Source: Flocculibacter collagenilyticus (GTDB taxonomy: Bacteria > Pseudomonadota > Gammaproteobacteria > Enterobacterales > Alteromonadaceae). Taken from it: a stretch of DNA of 64,000 nucleotides. Where the stretch lies: assembly GCF_016469335.1 (NCBI RefSeq), contig NZ_CP059888.1:1860001-1924000 (forward strand). Reading direction: 5' to 3'. Shown piece after piece: positions 19,193-28,088 of the stretch; the first letter of the stretch is position 1, and the number at the start of each line of letters is the position of its first letter. The notes below the pieces were generated by a model. That model did no database searches, was not told where the DNA came from, and was given only the letters and a program-made list of their open reading frames with translations. The position numbers were made by a program, and so were the translations under genes.

Positions 19193-20302
19193 ATGCGTAA
19201 TGTATTTATTCTCGTGATGTTGCTTTTGATTTGTATAAGTAATGTGTTTGCCTCTGGCGTTAGATTAAAAGAACTTGCAAGAATTGAAGGTGTTCAAGAT
19301 AACCCTTTAGTTGGTTATGGCTTGGTGATTGGCTTGTCTGGTACTGGTGACTCAAGCAATAATAAGGCGACGATTCAAACACTTGCTAATACTTTGCAAA
19401 GTTTTTCAATAACAATCAGTAATGACCAAGTTCGCAGCCGTAATATTGCAGCGGTTATGGTGACCGCTACATTACCTCCTTATGCTCAAAGAGGGGATAA
19501 GTTGGAGGTGAATGTATCATCTATCGGTGACGCAAAAAGTTTACAAGGCGGTACATTATTATTGACTCCACTTAAAGCTGCAAATGACCAAATATTTGGT
19601 TTGGCGCAAGGGCCTATTTCTGTTGGTGGATACCAATTTGATTATAACGGTAACAAAATTCAAAAGAATCATCCTACAGTAGGGGTGGTGCCAAACGGTG
19701 CAAATGTAGAAAAGTCTCTTGATTATAATTTTGATATGGAAAGTGAAGGCTTATCACTTGTTCTGCATCAGCCAGACTTTACAACAGCTCAACGAATTAT
19801 TACTTCTCTTAAAAATAAATTTCCTGAAAGCCAAGTGCATTCTAATCACCCAGGGAAAATTAATATAGCACTAACATCTCCACAGCCTTTAATGAGTGTA
19901 ATGGCTGAAATTGAGGCTTTAGAAGTAGATCCAGATACACGTGCTCGAGTTGTGGTGAATGAGCGAAATGGCACTGTAGTAGCAGGTGCAAGAGTCAGAA
20001 TCGATGATGTAGTTATATCTCATGGTGCATTAAAGTTAAAAATAGTTACAAAGCATAGTACGTCGCAACCTTCAGGCTTTTTTAGTGAAACTCCTAATTC
20101 TATTGAATCTTTACGGGTGTCAAACAGTGAGATTTCGGTCGAAGAAGGCATGGAAAATAATATTCATGCTTTACCTGGCGCAAGTATTGGAGAGTTAGTT
20201 GATGCATTGAAAGCATTAAACTTATCAACCCGAGATTTAATATCAGTGCTCCAAGCTATAAAAAAAGCTGGCGCACTACATGCTGAACTAATTATTCAAT
20301 AA
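19193..20302 (+). CDS. flgI: P-ring protein FlgI
   Basis: 369 residues with a signal peptide (VFILVMLLLICISNVFASG) and strongly conserved family sequence: VRLKELARIEGVQDNPL, VGYGLVIGLSGTGD, RGDKLEVNVSSIGDAKSL, GGTLLLTPLKA and VVVNERNGTVVAG. It forms the periplasmic ring around the rod. Its presence with FlgA and FlgH shows that the apparatus is meant to cross the whole cell envelope, unlike secretin-based injectisomes. Confidence 0.95.
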   Translation: MRNVFILVMLLLICISNVFASGVRLKELARIEGVQDNPLVGYGLVIGLSGTGDSSNNKATIQTLANTLQSFSITISNDQVRSRNIAAVMVTATLPPYAQRGDKLEVNVSSIGDAKSLQGGTLLLTPLKAANDQIFGLAQGPISVGGYQFDYNGNKIQKNHPTVGVVPNGANVEKSLDYNFDMESEGLSLVLHQPDFTTAQRIITSLKNKFPESQVHSNHPGKINIALTSPQPLMSVMAEIEALEVDPDTRARVVVNERNGTVVAGARVRIDDVVISHGALKLKIVTKHSTSQPSGFFSETPNSIESLRVSNSEISVEEGMENNIHALPGASIGELVDALKALNLSTRDLISVLQAIKKAGALHAELIIQ

Positions 20303-20308
20303 GGGAAA

Positions 20309-20671
20309 ATGATGAATGAAGTAACATTAGATTTAGTGAAGCTTTCATTAAATATGCAAACCATTAAACAATCAGTTGCAGCAAAGAATATTGCTAACAT
20401 TGACTCTAATTCACGTATTACTGTTAATTTTGAAGATCTTATAACACAACTTGAGTCTATGTCAGAGTCACAAAAAAGTCAGTATGTAAAAGTATTAAAT
20501 GAGAATACAGAGAATCTGAATAAATATATTCAGACAGATAACACTGAGCTAACAAGCATAGAGTCTGAGCATGCAGACTCTACTAAAGCAATGCTTGAGT
20601 ATCAGGCAATGATTGAGGCATTAAACCGTAAAATTAGTATGAAAGCATTGGTAATGGGAGGAAGTAAATAA
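20309..20671 (+). CDS. flgB: Proximal rod protein FlgB
   Basis: 120 residues, slightly shorter than usual FlgB. The N-terminus LNMQTIKQSVAAKNIANIDS is the rod-family helix with the NIAN motif, and the C-terminus STKAMLEYQAMIEALNRKIS matches the family's closing helix. Two tandem ATG codons can start it (20309 or 20312). It abuts flgC (shared bases TAATGG), as in most flagellar operons. Confidence 0.88.
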   Translation: MMNEVTLDLVKLSLNMQTIKQSVAAKNIANIDSNSRITVNFEDLITQLESMSESQKSQYVKVLNENTENLNKYIQTDNTELTSIESEHADSTKAMLEYQAMIEALNRKISMKALVMGGSK

Positions 20672-21069
20672 TGGCCGTTACAGAAATTTTAAATGTTAGT
20701 GAATATGGTATGCATTATCAAAAAATGCGGATAGATGCAGCAACGTTAAATATCTCGAATGCGAATATAGTTCAGCCATCTGATGGTAAAGGCTTCAAGC
20801 CTTTAGAAGTAACAGTTAATCAAAGCTTCGAATCAACCTTGTTTGATAAATCTTCTATTGAATTAAAAGAAGTTGCGGTTACTGATAGAGTTGTATTTCA
20901 ACCTGATCACCCTGCAGCAGATAGTAAAGGTTATGTTCGTTTTGCAAATGTTGATATGGCAAAGCAAATGGTGACACTAACTCAAGCAACAAGAGCCTAC
21001 GAAGCAAATATTAAAGCTTTTAATACACAAATGAATATGTCGTTAAAAGCATTAGAGATTGGAAAATAA
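20671..21069 (+). CDS. flgC: Proximal rod protein FlgC
   Basis: 132 residues, normal length. It shows the rod-type N-terminus (SEYGMHYQKMRIDAATLNIS), the family motif GYVRFANVDMAKQMVTLTQA and the C-terminal helix RAYEANIKAFNTQMNMSLKA. Forms the proximal rod with FlgB and FliE. Confidence 0.92.
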   Translation: MAVTEILNVSEYGMHYQKMRIDAATLNISNANIVQPSDGKGFKPLEVTVNQSFESTLFDKSSIELKEVAVTDRVVFQPDHPAADSKGYVRFANVDMAKQMVTLTQATRAYEANIKAFNTQMNMSLKALEIGK

Positions 21070-21071
21070 TT

Positions 21072-21368
21072 ATGCCTATTGAAGCAATTGCCCAAATTGG
21101 AAGTTTGGAAAGTCTTCCAAATCTAAACAATATACAAAAAGCACCAAGCCAAAATTTTGAAAAGTTATTTTCAAATGGAATTGAAAGTCTCAATGAGAAT
21201 CTATTGAAAGCTGACTCCGTGTTGCAGGATATGGCAATGAATAAGCCTGTTAGTGCTCATGAAGTTATGTTGATCATGGAATCAGCAAAGATGGATTTGC
21301 GACTTGCTGTAGAAGTAAGAAATAAGCTTTTAGAAGGATATCAAGAAATCATGAGGATGCAAGTTTAA
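21072..21368 (+). CDS. fliE: MS ring-rod junction protein FliE
   Basis: 98 residues, typical size, with the FliE signature in the C-terminal half (VSAHEVMLIMESAKMDLRLA, VEVRNKLLEGYQEIMRMQV). FliE joins the MS ring to the rod and is the first rod substrate exported. It lies two bases after flgC and one base before fliF. Confidence 0.92.
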   Translation: MPIEAIAQIGSLESLPNLNNIQKAPSQNFEKLFSNGIESLNENLLKADSVLQDMAMNKPVSAHEVMLIMESAKMDLRLAVEVRNKLLEGYQEIMRMQV

Positions 21369-21369
21369 A

Positions 21370-22776
21370 ATGGTTGATGTAATAAATGCTTTAGAGCCAA
21401 AGCGCAGACTGGCTTTTTATGCTTCGATTACGCTATTGATAGTGTTCTTTATCTGCAGTGTAGTTTGGTTAATGTTACCGAAGTATGACAGTTTATTTGA
21501 AGGTGTAGACGAGGAGTCTGCGGCTAAAATAATAGGGCACTTAGAAGAACAGAAAGTAACGTATGAGGTTAAAAATACAGATACTGGCAGTACCATACTT
21601 GTACCTAGCGAGCACGTAGAGAAGCTGCAAGTCACTTTAGGGGCAGACCTTGGGTTGCCTGAAGTAAAAGGGCTGGAGTTATTTGATAATGCTGATTACA
21701 GTATGACTGACTTTTCTCAAGATGTTACATATAAACGTGCAATACAAGGCGAGCTGGCAAGAACTATTACAAGTATGCCTGGTATAAAAAATACCCGAGT
21801 ACACGTAACTTTTGCACCTAAGAGATTGTTTCATGCTGATAAGAAGAAAGCAAAAGCGTCTATCTTTATTGAGCAAAATGAGGAAGTAACCCTCAACCCA
21901 GCACAGGTTAGTGGTATTAAACGTCTTGTGGCAAATGCAATTGAAAGCTTGGATGAATCAAATGTATCGGTATTTAATAAAGACGGTACAGAGCTTGATG
22001 CATCGGATAAATTGAATTTAGCAAATCAGATTGATAAAAAATATGAGGCTAAAACTTTAGTTGAAGCGAATCTAACGGAGAAAGCTTATCGATTATTAAC
22101 GCTGTTTATATCACCAGAAAAAATAGCTGTTTCAGTTGACGTTAAGATGAACTTTGATCAAAGACGTAAAACTAAACAAGGGTATGCTACAAATGCCGAT
22201 GGTGAGGGATTAGTTGTTCGTCAACGTGAAATAAATACAGAAAAACAAGCTGTTGATGCAAAAATTAACTCATCTCCAGTATTTACCAAAGAAATGGAAA
22301 AAGAATTTACTCACGGTCAAGAAATGGAAGAAACCGTGTATTCATCTGGTGAAGTTGTGCAACTTAATGTTGGTATTGCGATAAGAGAATCACTCACTTC
22401 AGAGCAAATCTTAAAAATCAGAGAAATTATTAGTGTGGGTCTTGGTATAAATACTGCTCGTGGAGATAGATTGGCACTTGAAGTATTGAATTTACCGCCA
22501 GTATCAGACCTAAAAAATGTTAAGAATGAAAGTGTAGTAGCAACACCTCAAGCGCTGAATAGCTCACACATTGATTCTGATACTTCGATGAAAGATCAGT
22601 TTAATAACTTATTTATTAATAACCCTGTTTTTTGGCTGTTATTGTTATCAATTCTTGTGGCAGTAGGGGGGATAATAAAACATAAACGTTCCGCCCAGTT
22701 AAAAGAAAGACGAGCTTTATTATTAGAGTTTCAAAGCTGGCTTAGCAAAGAGGAACAAGTAAATGGAAAACTTTGA
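21370..22776 (+). CDS. fliF: MS-ring protein FliF, short cytoplasmic tail
   Basis: 468 residues, shorter than the usual ~550. Two membrane helices (near residues 15-36 and ~420-440) enclose the periplasmic ring-building domains, with conserved stretches YDSLFEGVDEESAAKI, LGLPEVKGLELFDNADY and the FSQDVTYKRAIQGELARTI region. Only about 30 residues follow the second helix (RALLLEFQSWLSKEEQ...). That tail normally binds the FliG N-domain, and here it is followed by an overlapping gene for a small protein rather than full FliG. This indicates a reduced cytoplasmic face. Confidence 0.93.
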   Translation: MVDVINALEPKRRLAFYASITLLIVFFICSVVWLMLPKYDSLFEGVDEESAAKIIGHLEEQKVTYEVKNTDTGSTILVPSEHVEKLQVTLGADLGLPEVKGLELFDNADYSMTDFSQDVTYKRAIQGELARTITSMPGIKNTRVHVTFAPKRLFHADKKKAKASIFIEQNEEVTLNPAQVSGIKRLVANAIESLDESNVSVFNKDGTELDASDKLNLANQIDKKYEAKTLVEANLTEKAYRLLTLFISPEKIAVSVDVKMNFDQRRKTKQGYATNADGEGLVVRQREINTEKQAVDAKINSSPVFTKEMEKEFTHGQEMEETVYSSGEVVQLNVGIAIRESLTSEQILKIREIISVGLGINTARGDRLALEVLNLPPVSDLKNVKNESVVATPQALNSSHIDSDTSMKDQFNNLFINNPVFWLLLLSILVAVGGIIKHKRSAQLKERRALLLEFQSWLSKEEQVNGKL

Positions 22777-23110
22777 TCCTGTTAAAATGCTCTCACTTAA
22801 ATTAACTACTTTAACTAAGCGAGATCAAGCTTGGCTATTAAGTCAGATACCTGAGAATAATCGTAAGAAAATTACAAGTTTTATGAAGTTAGTAGCCAAC
22901 CTTAAGGGCGCTGATAAGCGTACACTGGCGAAGCATTTACAACCAGACAGTAAAAATATTTCAAGTCAGAAAGGTAAAGCTGCAGCTCTAGAAGTGAGTC
23001 AAGAATTAAAGGAACATATAAATTTTCTAAATAACAACTCTCATTTAGTGAGTAACCACGCTTTAAGTATTGTTACAGAAATTATTAATGGTGAGCGCGG
23101 TGAAGATTAA
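22763..23110 (+). CDS. Small protein in the fliG slot (possible FliG N-domain-like remnant)
   Basis: 115 residues where flagellar operons encode FliG (~330 residues) between fliF and fliH. It is helical and basic (LTKRDQAWLLSQIPENNRKK) with no membrane segment. It starts inside the last codons of fliF, so the two are coupled. The middle and C-terminal FliG domains, which carry the charged torque helix that meets MotA, are absent. It may be a minimal adaptor that links FliF to the FliM/FliN-like proteins, but I cannot show homology by eye. Confidence 0.6.
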   Translation: MENFDPVKMLSLKLTTLTKRDQAWLLSQIPENNRKKITSFMKLVANLKGADKRTLAKHLQPDSKNISSQKGKAAALEVSQELKEHINFLNNNSHLVSNHALSIVTEIINGERGED

Positions 23111-23825
23111 TAGACAAATTGATGTGATAGGCAGTATGCAATCATACATCCCTTTATCTGAGGAAAAAGCAGCAAGCAATAATGCTCACTCTGCTGAATT
23201 TAACGAAGCTTATAGTGAAGTACCTCAAGAGATAGACATTAAAGTGTTGCTTAATCAATTATCGGAAATTGACAGAAAATCTCTGTTAAAAGAGATATTT
23301 AGTGTTGAGCTTTCACAGTTAGAATCAAATGCTAAGAATGAGGGCTTTAATGCTGGTCAAGAGTTAGCTCAGAGCACTATGCAATCTCAGTTATCAGATC
23401 ACCTTTGTGAGTTAGACCAACATATAGATGATTGGTCAAACATGATAAGTAAATTCCAATCAAATCATGAGTGGATAATTAAAGATCAAAAAATATTTAA
23501 CAGTATTCTTTTTCAAGCAGTAACTAAACTGCTCATTAAAGAAATAACAGATGATGAGTATGTAGAAAACTTAATAAAAAGCCTGATAAGAAATCACGCA
23601 ATGCATGATCCTAAAAAAATCATAATAAGTTCTGAGCAGTATAAGCAGTTAGTGCGTCTTGATAAACTCAATGATTTATCTTCTGAAATACAGGTTGTAG
23701 CTGATGACTCTATTGGTATAGGCAACTTTCGTCTTGAATTAGATGTAGGGAGCATTGAGCACAAGATGGATGATGCGTTAAATGAACTTAAAGTTGGCTT
23801 ACTAAAATTGGCAATGGCAGATTAG
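23100..23825 (+). CDS. fliH: Export ATPase regulator FliH-like
   Basis: About 241 residues from the GTG at 23100 (other in-frame starts at 23070, 23088 and 23091 lie further inside the previous gene). It has an acidic N-terminus, a long helical middle (SQLESNAKNEGFNAGQELAQ) and a C-terminal FliH/SctL-like domain ending SIGIGNFRLELDVGSIEHKM and LNELKVGLLKLA. FliH dimers hold the ATPase FliI at the export gate. It stands directly before fliI, as expected. Confidence 0.82.
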   Translation: MKINRQIDVIGSMQSYIPLSEEKAASNNAHSAEFNEAYSEVPQEIDIKVLLNQLSEIDRKSLLKEIFSVELSQLESNAKNEGFNAGQELAQSTMQSQLSDHLCELDQHIDDWSNMISKFQSNHEWIIKDQKIFNSILFQAVTKLLIKEITDDEYVENLIKSLIRNHAMHDPKKIIISSEQYKQLVRLDKLNDLSSEIQVVADDSIGIGNFRLELDVGSIEHKMDDALNELKVGLLKLAMAD

Positions 23826-23830
23826 TTAGA

Positions 23831-25147
23831 ATGATTTCTTCTGATGTATATCAAAACTTAATTGATAGCATAGATGCTACAACTTCAGTTGGAAAGGTAG
23901 TTCAGTGTATTGGTTTGATTGTTAAGGCCAAATGCGGATTAGCTAGTATTGGAGAAATATGTGAAATCTCATTATCAAGCAGCAGTAATAAGGTTGTTCT
24001 TGCAGAAGTAATCGGATTTGATAGCTCAGCGATTTTGTTAATGCCTTATTATGGTTCAAAAAGAATCACACAAGGTGATACTGTCAAGGCCACAGGAAAA
24101 ATGGCTAAGGTTAAAGTATCAGATTCTCTAATTGGTAGGGTAATTGATGCGTTTGGTAACCCATTAGATACTGCGCCACAGCTTAACAACCTTGTGGATA
24201 TACCTTTACACAAAGATGTACAAAACCCACTAAAGAGAGAGCCTATTGTAGAAGCTATATCAACTGGTATTAAAGCTATTGATGGTTTTGTAACTATCGG
24301 AAAGGGTCAGCGACTAGGTCTAATGGCCGGTAGTGGGGTTGGAAAAAGTGTTCTGCTTTCTTCTATCTGTAAACAAGTTGATGCAGATATAAATGTAGTG
24401 GCTTTGATTGGCGAACGAGGAAGAGAGGTAGAAGAGTTTGTATCTACAACGCTTGGTGAGGAAGGGCTGAAGAATTCTATAGTTATCGCAGCAACAGCTC
24501 AAGATTCACCCTTAGTCCGGATTCAGGCAGCCTATAGTGCCATTGCAATATCAGAGTATTTTGCCGCCAAAGGTAAAAATGTTTTTTTGACGATGGACTC
24601 TATTACTCGATTAGCAACAGCTTTGCGTGAGGTTGGGTTAGCTGCAGGCGAACCACCAACAGTTAAAGGTTATACACCATCCGTGTTTTCTATTTTACCT
24701 GACCTTATCGAAAGATGTGGAAACTTCAAAAATATTGGCTCAATAACAGCAATTTTTACAGTTTTGGTAGAATCAGATGACTTTAATGATCCTGTAGTTG
24801 ACTGTGTGCGGGCTATTCTCGATGGGCATATAGTTTTAACTAGAGAGTTAGCAGAAAAGAGTCATTATCCAGCAATCGACATCTCTAAAAGTATTAGCCG
24901 ACTTTACCATCAAATTAATAATAAAGAAGTTATATCAAGTGCAGCTCGATTAAAAAAGATCTTTATAGATTATCAGCAAAATAAGGATATTTTAGAATTA
25001 AACTTATTCGATACGGGAGACTCTTCAAAAAGGGACGAATTATCAAGTAGTTGGCAAAAACTTGAGTTGTTCTTAAAGCAAGAGATCGACGAATCCTTAA
25101 GCTTAAATGATACTCGCCAACAACTCTTAGCGCTTAAGGAAGAGTAA
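23831..25147 (+). CDS. fliI: Flagellar-type export ATPase FliI
   Basis: 438 residues, normal length, related to the F1-ATPase beta subunit. The P-loop AGSGVGKS is at residues 166-173, preceded by GIKAIDGFVTIGKGQRLGLM. GERGREVEEF, FLTMDSITRLATALREVGLA and PPTVKGYTPSVFSILPDLIE are the usual catalytic and Walker B region. It unfolds and releases substrates at the export gate with FliH and FliJ. Confidence 0.95.
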   Translation: MISSDVYQNLIDSIDATTSVGKVVQCIGLIVKAKCGLASIGEICEISLSSSSNKVVLAEVIGFDSSAILLMPYYGSKRITQGDTVKATGKMAKVKVSDSLIGRVIDAFGNPLDTAPQLNNLVDIPLHKDVQNPLKREPIVEAISTGIKAIDGFVTIGKGQRLGLMAGSGVGKSVLLSSICKQVDADINVVALIGERGREVEEFVSTTLGEEGLKNSIVIAATAQDSPLVRIQAAYSAIAISEYFAAKGKNVFLTMDSITRLATALREVGLAAGEPPTVKGYTPSVFSILPDLIERCGNFKNIGSITAIFTVLVESDDFNDPVVDCVRAILDGHIVLTRELAEKSHYPAIDISKSISRLYHQINNKEVISSAARLKKIFIDYQQNKDILELNLFDTGDSSKRDELSSSWQKLELFLKQEIDESLSLNDTRQQLLALKEE

Positions 25148-25148
25148 T

Positions 25149-25613
25149 ATGTCAGAACAATTAGTTAAAAAAATTAAACAGGTTTCTTTTTTTAAAAAAT
25201 TTAGTGAACACGAAACAGAAACGCTAAAAAAATTGTTAGTTGAAACTTTAGATGATTTAAAGCCTATTCAGGCTGAAATTAAAATGCTGGAAAGTAATCG
25301 TGAGAGTATTCTAAATATAGCTAATCGCTATCTTAATTCGGGCATAGTATGCCCTCATCGAATTAAAGGAATTCACAAGGAATTAGAGCAGAATCAATCT
25401 AGAAATGAAGTATTCTCCGAACAAGAAAAGGCCCTACTTGTGGAGTGTGACTCAATTAGAAAAAAGTTACTTAATTCAATTTCGCAAACTAATGCTATGG
25501 CATCTAAGGAATTACTAGAAACTCAAAAGCTATGCTTTGAGAAAGAAAAAAAGTCTGATCAATACATGCTAGATCTATTTATGAGTAACAGGGGACACCA
25601 TGGATATAAGTAA
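25149..25613 (+). CDS. fliJ: FliJ-like coiled-coil export protein
   Basis: 154 residues, nearly all predicted helix, rich in Glu, Lys and Gln, with a two-stranded coiled-coil pattern and no membrane segment. Size and place directly after fliI fit FliJ, the stalk that inserts into the ATPase ring and contacts FlhA. FliJ sequences are too variable to confirm by eye, so the name rests on position and architecture. The last 14 bases overlap the next gene. Confidence 0.72.
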   Translation: MSEQLVKKIKQVSFFKKFSEHETETLKKLLVETLDDLKPIQAEIKMLESNRESILNIANRYLNSGIVCPHRIKGIHKELEQNQSRNEVFSEQEKALLVECDSIRKKLLNSISQTNAMASKELLETQKLCFEKEKKSDQYMLDLFMSNRGHHGYK

Positions 25614-26502
25614 TGAAATTCCTGAGAAACTAATTGCATTTGTAGATCACAGAGTTACTGAGTTAACGCCTACTAAGCAAAGCTTTGAAGATATATTTTC
25701 TCAAAGCAATCATAGAGATGTTGATGTTAACTTGGAAATTAATCAAAGTGATGTGGAAATTGCTTCAAATAAAGCGCTAGCGCAGTTACCAGGCAATTAT
25801 TTTGCTCATGTGGAGTTGAGTCAAAATATCAATAACAGACTTTTGGGTAGCACTACATTAATATTAAGTGACTCTCCAGCTGCGCCGGAATTTAGAGAAA
25901 ATCAAACCTTAATTTATTCTAATTTTGTTTTGAGCGAAGGGTACACTTACCTAACACCTGTTATCTCTACAATTAATATTAATACATCTACTTCTAAAAC
26001 TGACTCTTTATCGGTACGTTTAATGGAGTTTGGAGCCATAGGGAATGGGTACTTGTCGTATTTTCATTCTAATAGTAAGGCTATAAGTGCATTTATCAAT
26101 TCACATAAGCAAATCAAAAATGTGCCACTTCCTTTTGCAGAAATGCAAAATAACTATTTACAAAATAACTCTTTTGATAGGGGGCATGCCGTTAAAAGTG
26201 TAGGCGACATTAACCTCAACCATACCTCTTTAAGGGTGAATGGTGTAAAAAATCAACTGACCACTGAAAATGTGAAATTAATTTCAGCGGTACAACCTAA
26301 AGAATACACAAAGAATAATCTTTTAATTACTGATAATGAGCTTGGTCGCACAATTTGGTTTAGAGATTATGGTGTAAATGTTGAGCAAAAACTAAGTATT
26401 AAAGAAAATATTATTAACAGCCAATATGTCAAAGAAAACCATATAAATAGAATTTTTATTAATGGTGAACTTCTGTGGCAGAGAAAGGAGTATCAGAAAT
26501 GA
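25600..26502 (+). CDS. Unrecognised 300-residue protein in the fliK slot
   Basis: Lies between fliJ and flgD, the normal place of the hook-length ruler FliK, and overlaps both neighbours. It lacks the Gln/Pro-rich ruler region and any recognisable FliK C-terminal switch domain. Instead it is Asn/Ser-rich with beta-like segments and a distinctive C-terminus (GRTIWFRDYGVNVEQKL, INRIFINGELLWQ). No signal peptide or membrane helix. It may be a diverged FliK that measures a short hook, or a different substrate or switch factor. The function is unassigned. Confidence 0.65.
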   Translation: MDISNEIPEKLIAFVDHRVTELTPTKQSFEDIFSQSNHRDVDVNLEINQSDVEIASNKALAQLPGNYFAHVELSQNINNRLLGSTTLILSDSPAAPEFRENQTLIYSNFVLSEGYTYLTPVISTININTSTSKTDSLSVRLMEFGAIGNGYLSYFHSNSKAISAFINSHKQIKNVPLPFAEMQNNYLQNNSFDRGHAVKSVGDINLNHTSLRVNGVKNQLTTENVKLISAVQPKEYTKNNLLITDNELGRTIWFRDYGVNVEQKLSIKENIINSQYVKENHINRIFINGELLWQRKEYQK

Positions 26503-26909
26503 TTGAAGCAATAGGAGGGAATATTTCCCTCGAATCTCAAAACCTTGAGAATTCTTCAATAGGCCAAGAAGATTTTATCAAACTTTTTTTGGCTCAGTTA
26601 ACAAATCAGGACCCAATGGAGCCTGTGGATAATAGCCAATTTTTAGCCCAAATGGCACAGTTTACTAGCCTCGAGCAGTCACGTTTACTAAACGATAACA
26701 TGACTAATTTATTAGCTATGAATTCCTCAAATCAAGGAGTGAATTTACTTGGGAAGAATGTATCCGTTCGAAATGGTGTGGGTAGTTTTGAAGGCACTGT
26801 AGATGGTGTTCACTTTAATCCACAAGGTGTGAGTTTGACAATTAAGGGTAGTGACGGTCAATTTTTATCAGATGTATCTCTAACAGATATTAGTTTGATT
26901 AGAGAGTAA
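26499..26909 (+). CDS. flgD: Hook cap/scaffold protein FlgD
   Basis: 136 residues from the ATG at 26499, chosen because AAAGGAG lies nine bases upstream and the ATG overlaps the previous stop (ATGA). The conserved FlgD core is clear: IGQEDFIKLFLAQLTNQDPM, EPVDNSQFLAQMAQFTSLEQ. It is shorter than usual FlgD (~220), lacking most of the C-terminal Ig-like part. FlgD is the cap on which the hook is polymerised. Confidence 0.92.
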   Translation: MIEAIGGNISLESQNLENSSIGQEDFIKLFLAQLTNQDPMEPVDNSQFLAQMAQFTSLEQSRLLNDNMTNLLAMNSSNQGVNLLGKNVSVRNGVGSFEGTVDGVHFNPQGVSLTIKGSDGQFLSDVSLTDISLIRE

Positions 26910-26918
26910 GGGAAATCA

Positions 26919-28085
26919 ATGTTTCAATCATTTTTTACAGGCCTTTCAGGCATGTTTTCATTTTCAAAAAATTTAGATAATGTTAGTAATAACATTGCCA
27001 ATATGAATACCCCAGGCTTTAAAGGTAGTGACACCTTTTATAGTAGTTTAACTTCTGGCAGTAACTCATTCGGAACTCAAATTTCGGGCGAATCACAAAG
27101 GTTTAGTACTGGTGAAGTTAGACAAACAGGCAACCCTGGCGATATAGCGATAGGTGGTGAAGGCTTCTTCATTTTATTGAATGAAGGTGAAGTTCAATAC
27201 ACTAGAGCAGGTCAATTCAAGTTTAACGATGATGGTATCCTTATAGACTCTGTGTCTGGTGGGGAAGTTGCATCTGTCAATGAAAGTGGACAGCTTGAAG
27301 TGATTAATATCTCTAACGCTAGAGTGCTTGCTCCTCAAGCGACTTCATCTATAAACTTTAAAGGAAACTTATCATCTGATATGACTTCACATGATGTTTC
27401 TGGCATTAAAGTATTTAATGCTTTAGGTGAAGAGCAAGAGCTATCGGTTTCATTTACTAATAATACAGCTGTCGAAAGTGGTAGTTGGTTAGTAACAGTA
27501 AAAGATAGCAATGGTGTTGAGCTTCACTCGGGTGAAATTAGATTTAATACAAACGGAACTCCATTATCCCCTCATAACACATTGAAATTTGAAACAACAG
27601 ATTCTAATGGTGGCAAGTCTGAAATTGCAATGAACTTTGGTAATAGCAATGAGTTTTCTCATGCTACTTCTGTGTCTGGAGGTAATAGTTCAACAATTCA
27701 AGCAACTGTTGATGATGGTTATGGTATTGCCTCTTTGACTACAATCGACTTTTCTTCAGATGGAACGCTAAAACTAAATTACTCTAATGGGCAGATAATT
27801 GATGGTCCATCAATAGGACTTGCTAATTTTTCTAATTTATCGGCTCTTGAAGTTGTTGAAGGTAGTGTATTCCGCTCGAGTAGCGATAGCAGTAGAGTAT
27901 TAGGCAAGCCTGGTGAATCAGGTATGGGTAATATCATGTCAGAAAGTATCGAATTATCAAATGTTGATCTATCAAGAGAGTTTGCCGATATGATCATAAT
28001 TCAGCGTGGCTACCAAGCAAGTTCAAGAATTCTAAATGTCTCAAACGAGCTATTAGATCAGTTGTACGAAAATACTAGGGGTTAA
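26919..28085 (+). CDS. flgE: Hook protein FlgE
   Basis: 388 residues. It begins with the hook signature MFQSFFTGLSGMFSFSKNLD and NVSNNIANMNTPGFKGSDTF, has EVRQTGNPGDIAIGGEGFF, and ends with EFADMIIIQRGYQASSRILN, the axial C-terminal helix. Presence of hook protein means a surface tube can be built, although no hook-filament junction protein (FlgK, FlgL) or filament gene follows. Confidence 0.94.
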   Translation: MFQSFFTGLSGMFSFSKNLDNVSNNIANMNTPGFKGSDTFYSSLTSGSNSFGTQISGESQRFSTGEVRQTGNPGDIAIGGEGFFILLNEGEVQYTRAGQFKFNDDGILIDSVSGGEVASVNESGQLEVINISNARVLAPQATSSINFKGNLSSDMTSHDVSGIKVFNALGEEQELSVSFTNNTAVESGSWLVTVKDSNGVELHSGEIRFNTNGTPLSPHNTLKFETTDSNGGKSEIAMNFGNSNEFSHATSVSGGNSSTIQATVDDGYGIASLTTIDFSSDGTLKLNYSNGQIIDGPSIGLANFSNLSALEVVEGSVFRSSSDSSRVLGKPGESGMGNIMSESIELSNVDLSREFADMIIIQRGYQASSRILNVSNELLDQLYENTRG

Positions 28086-28088
28086 TCG

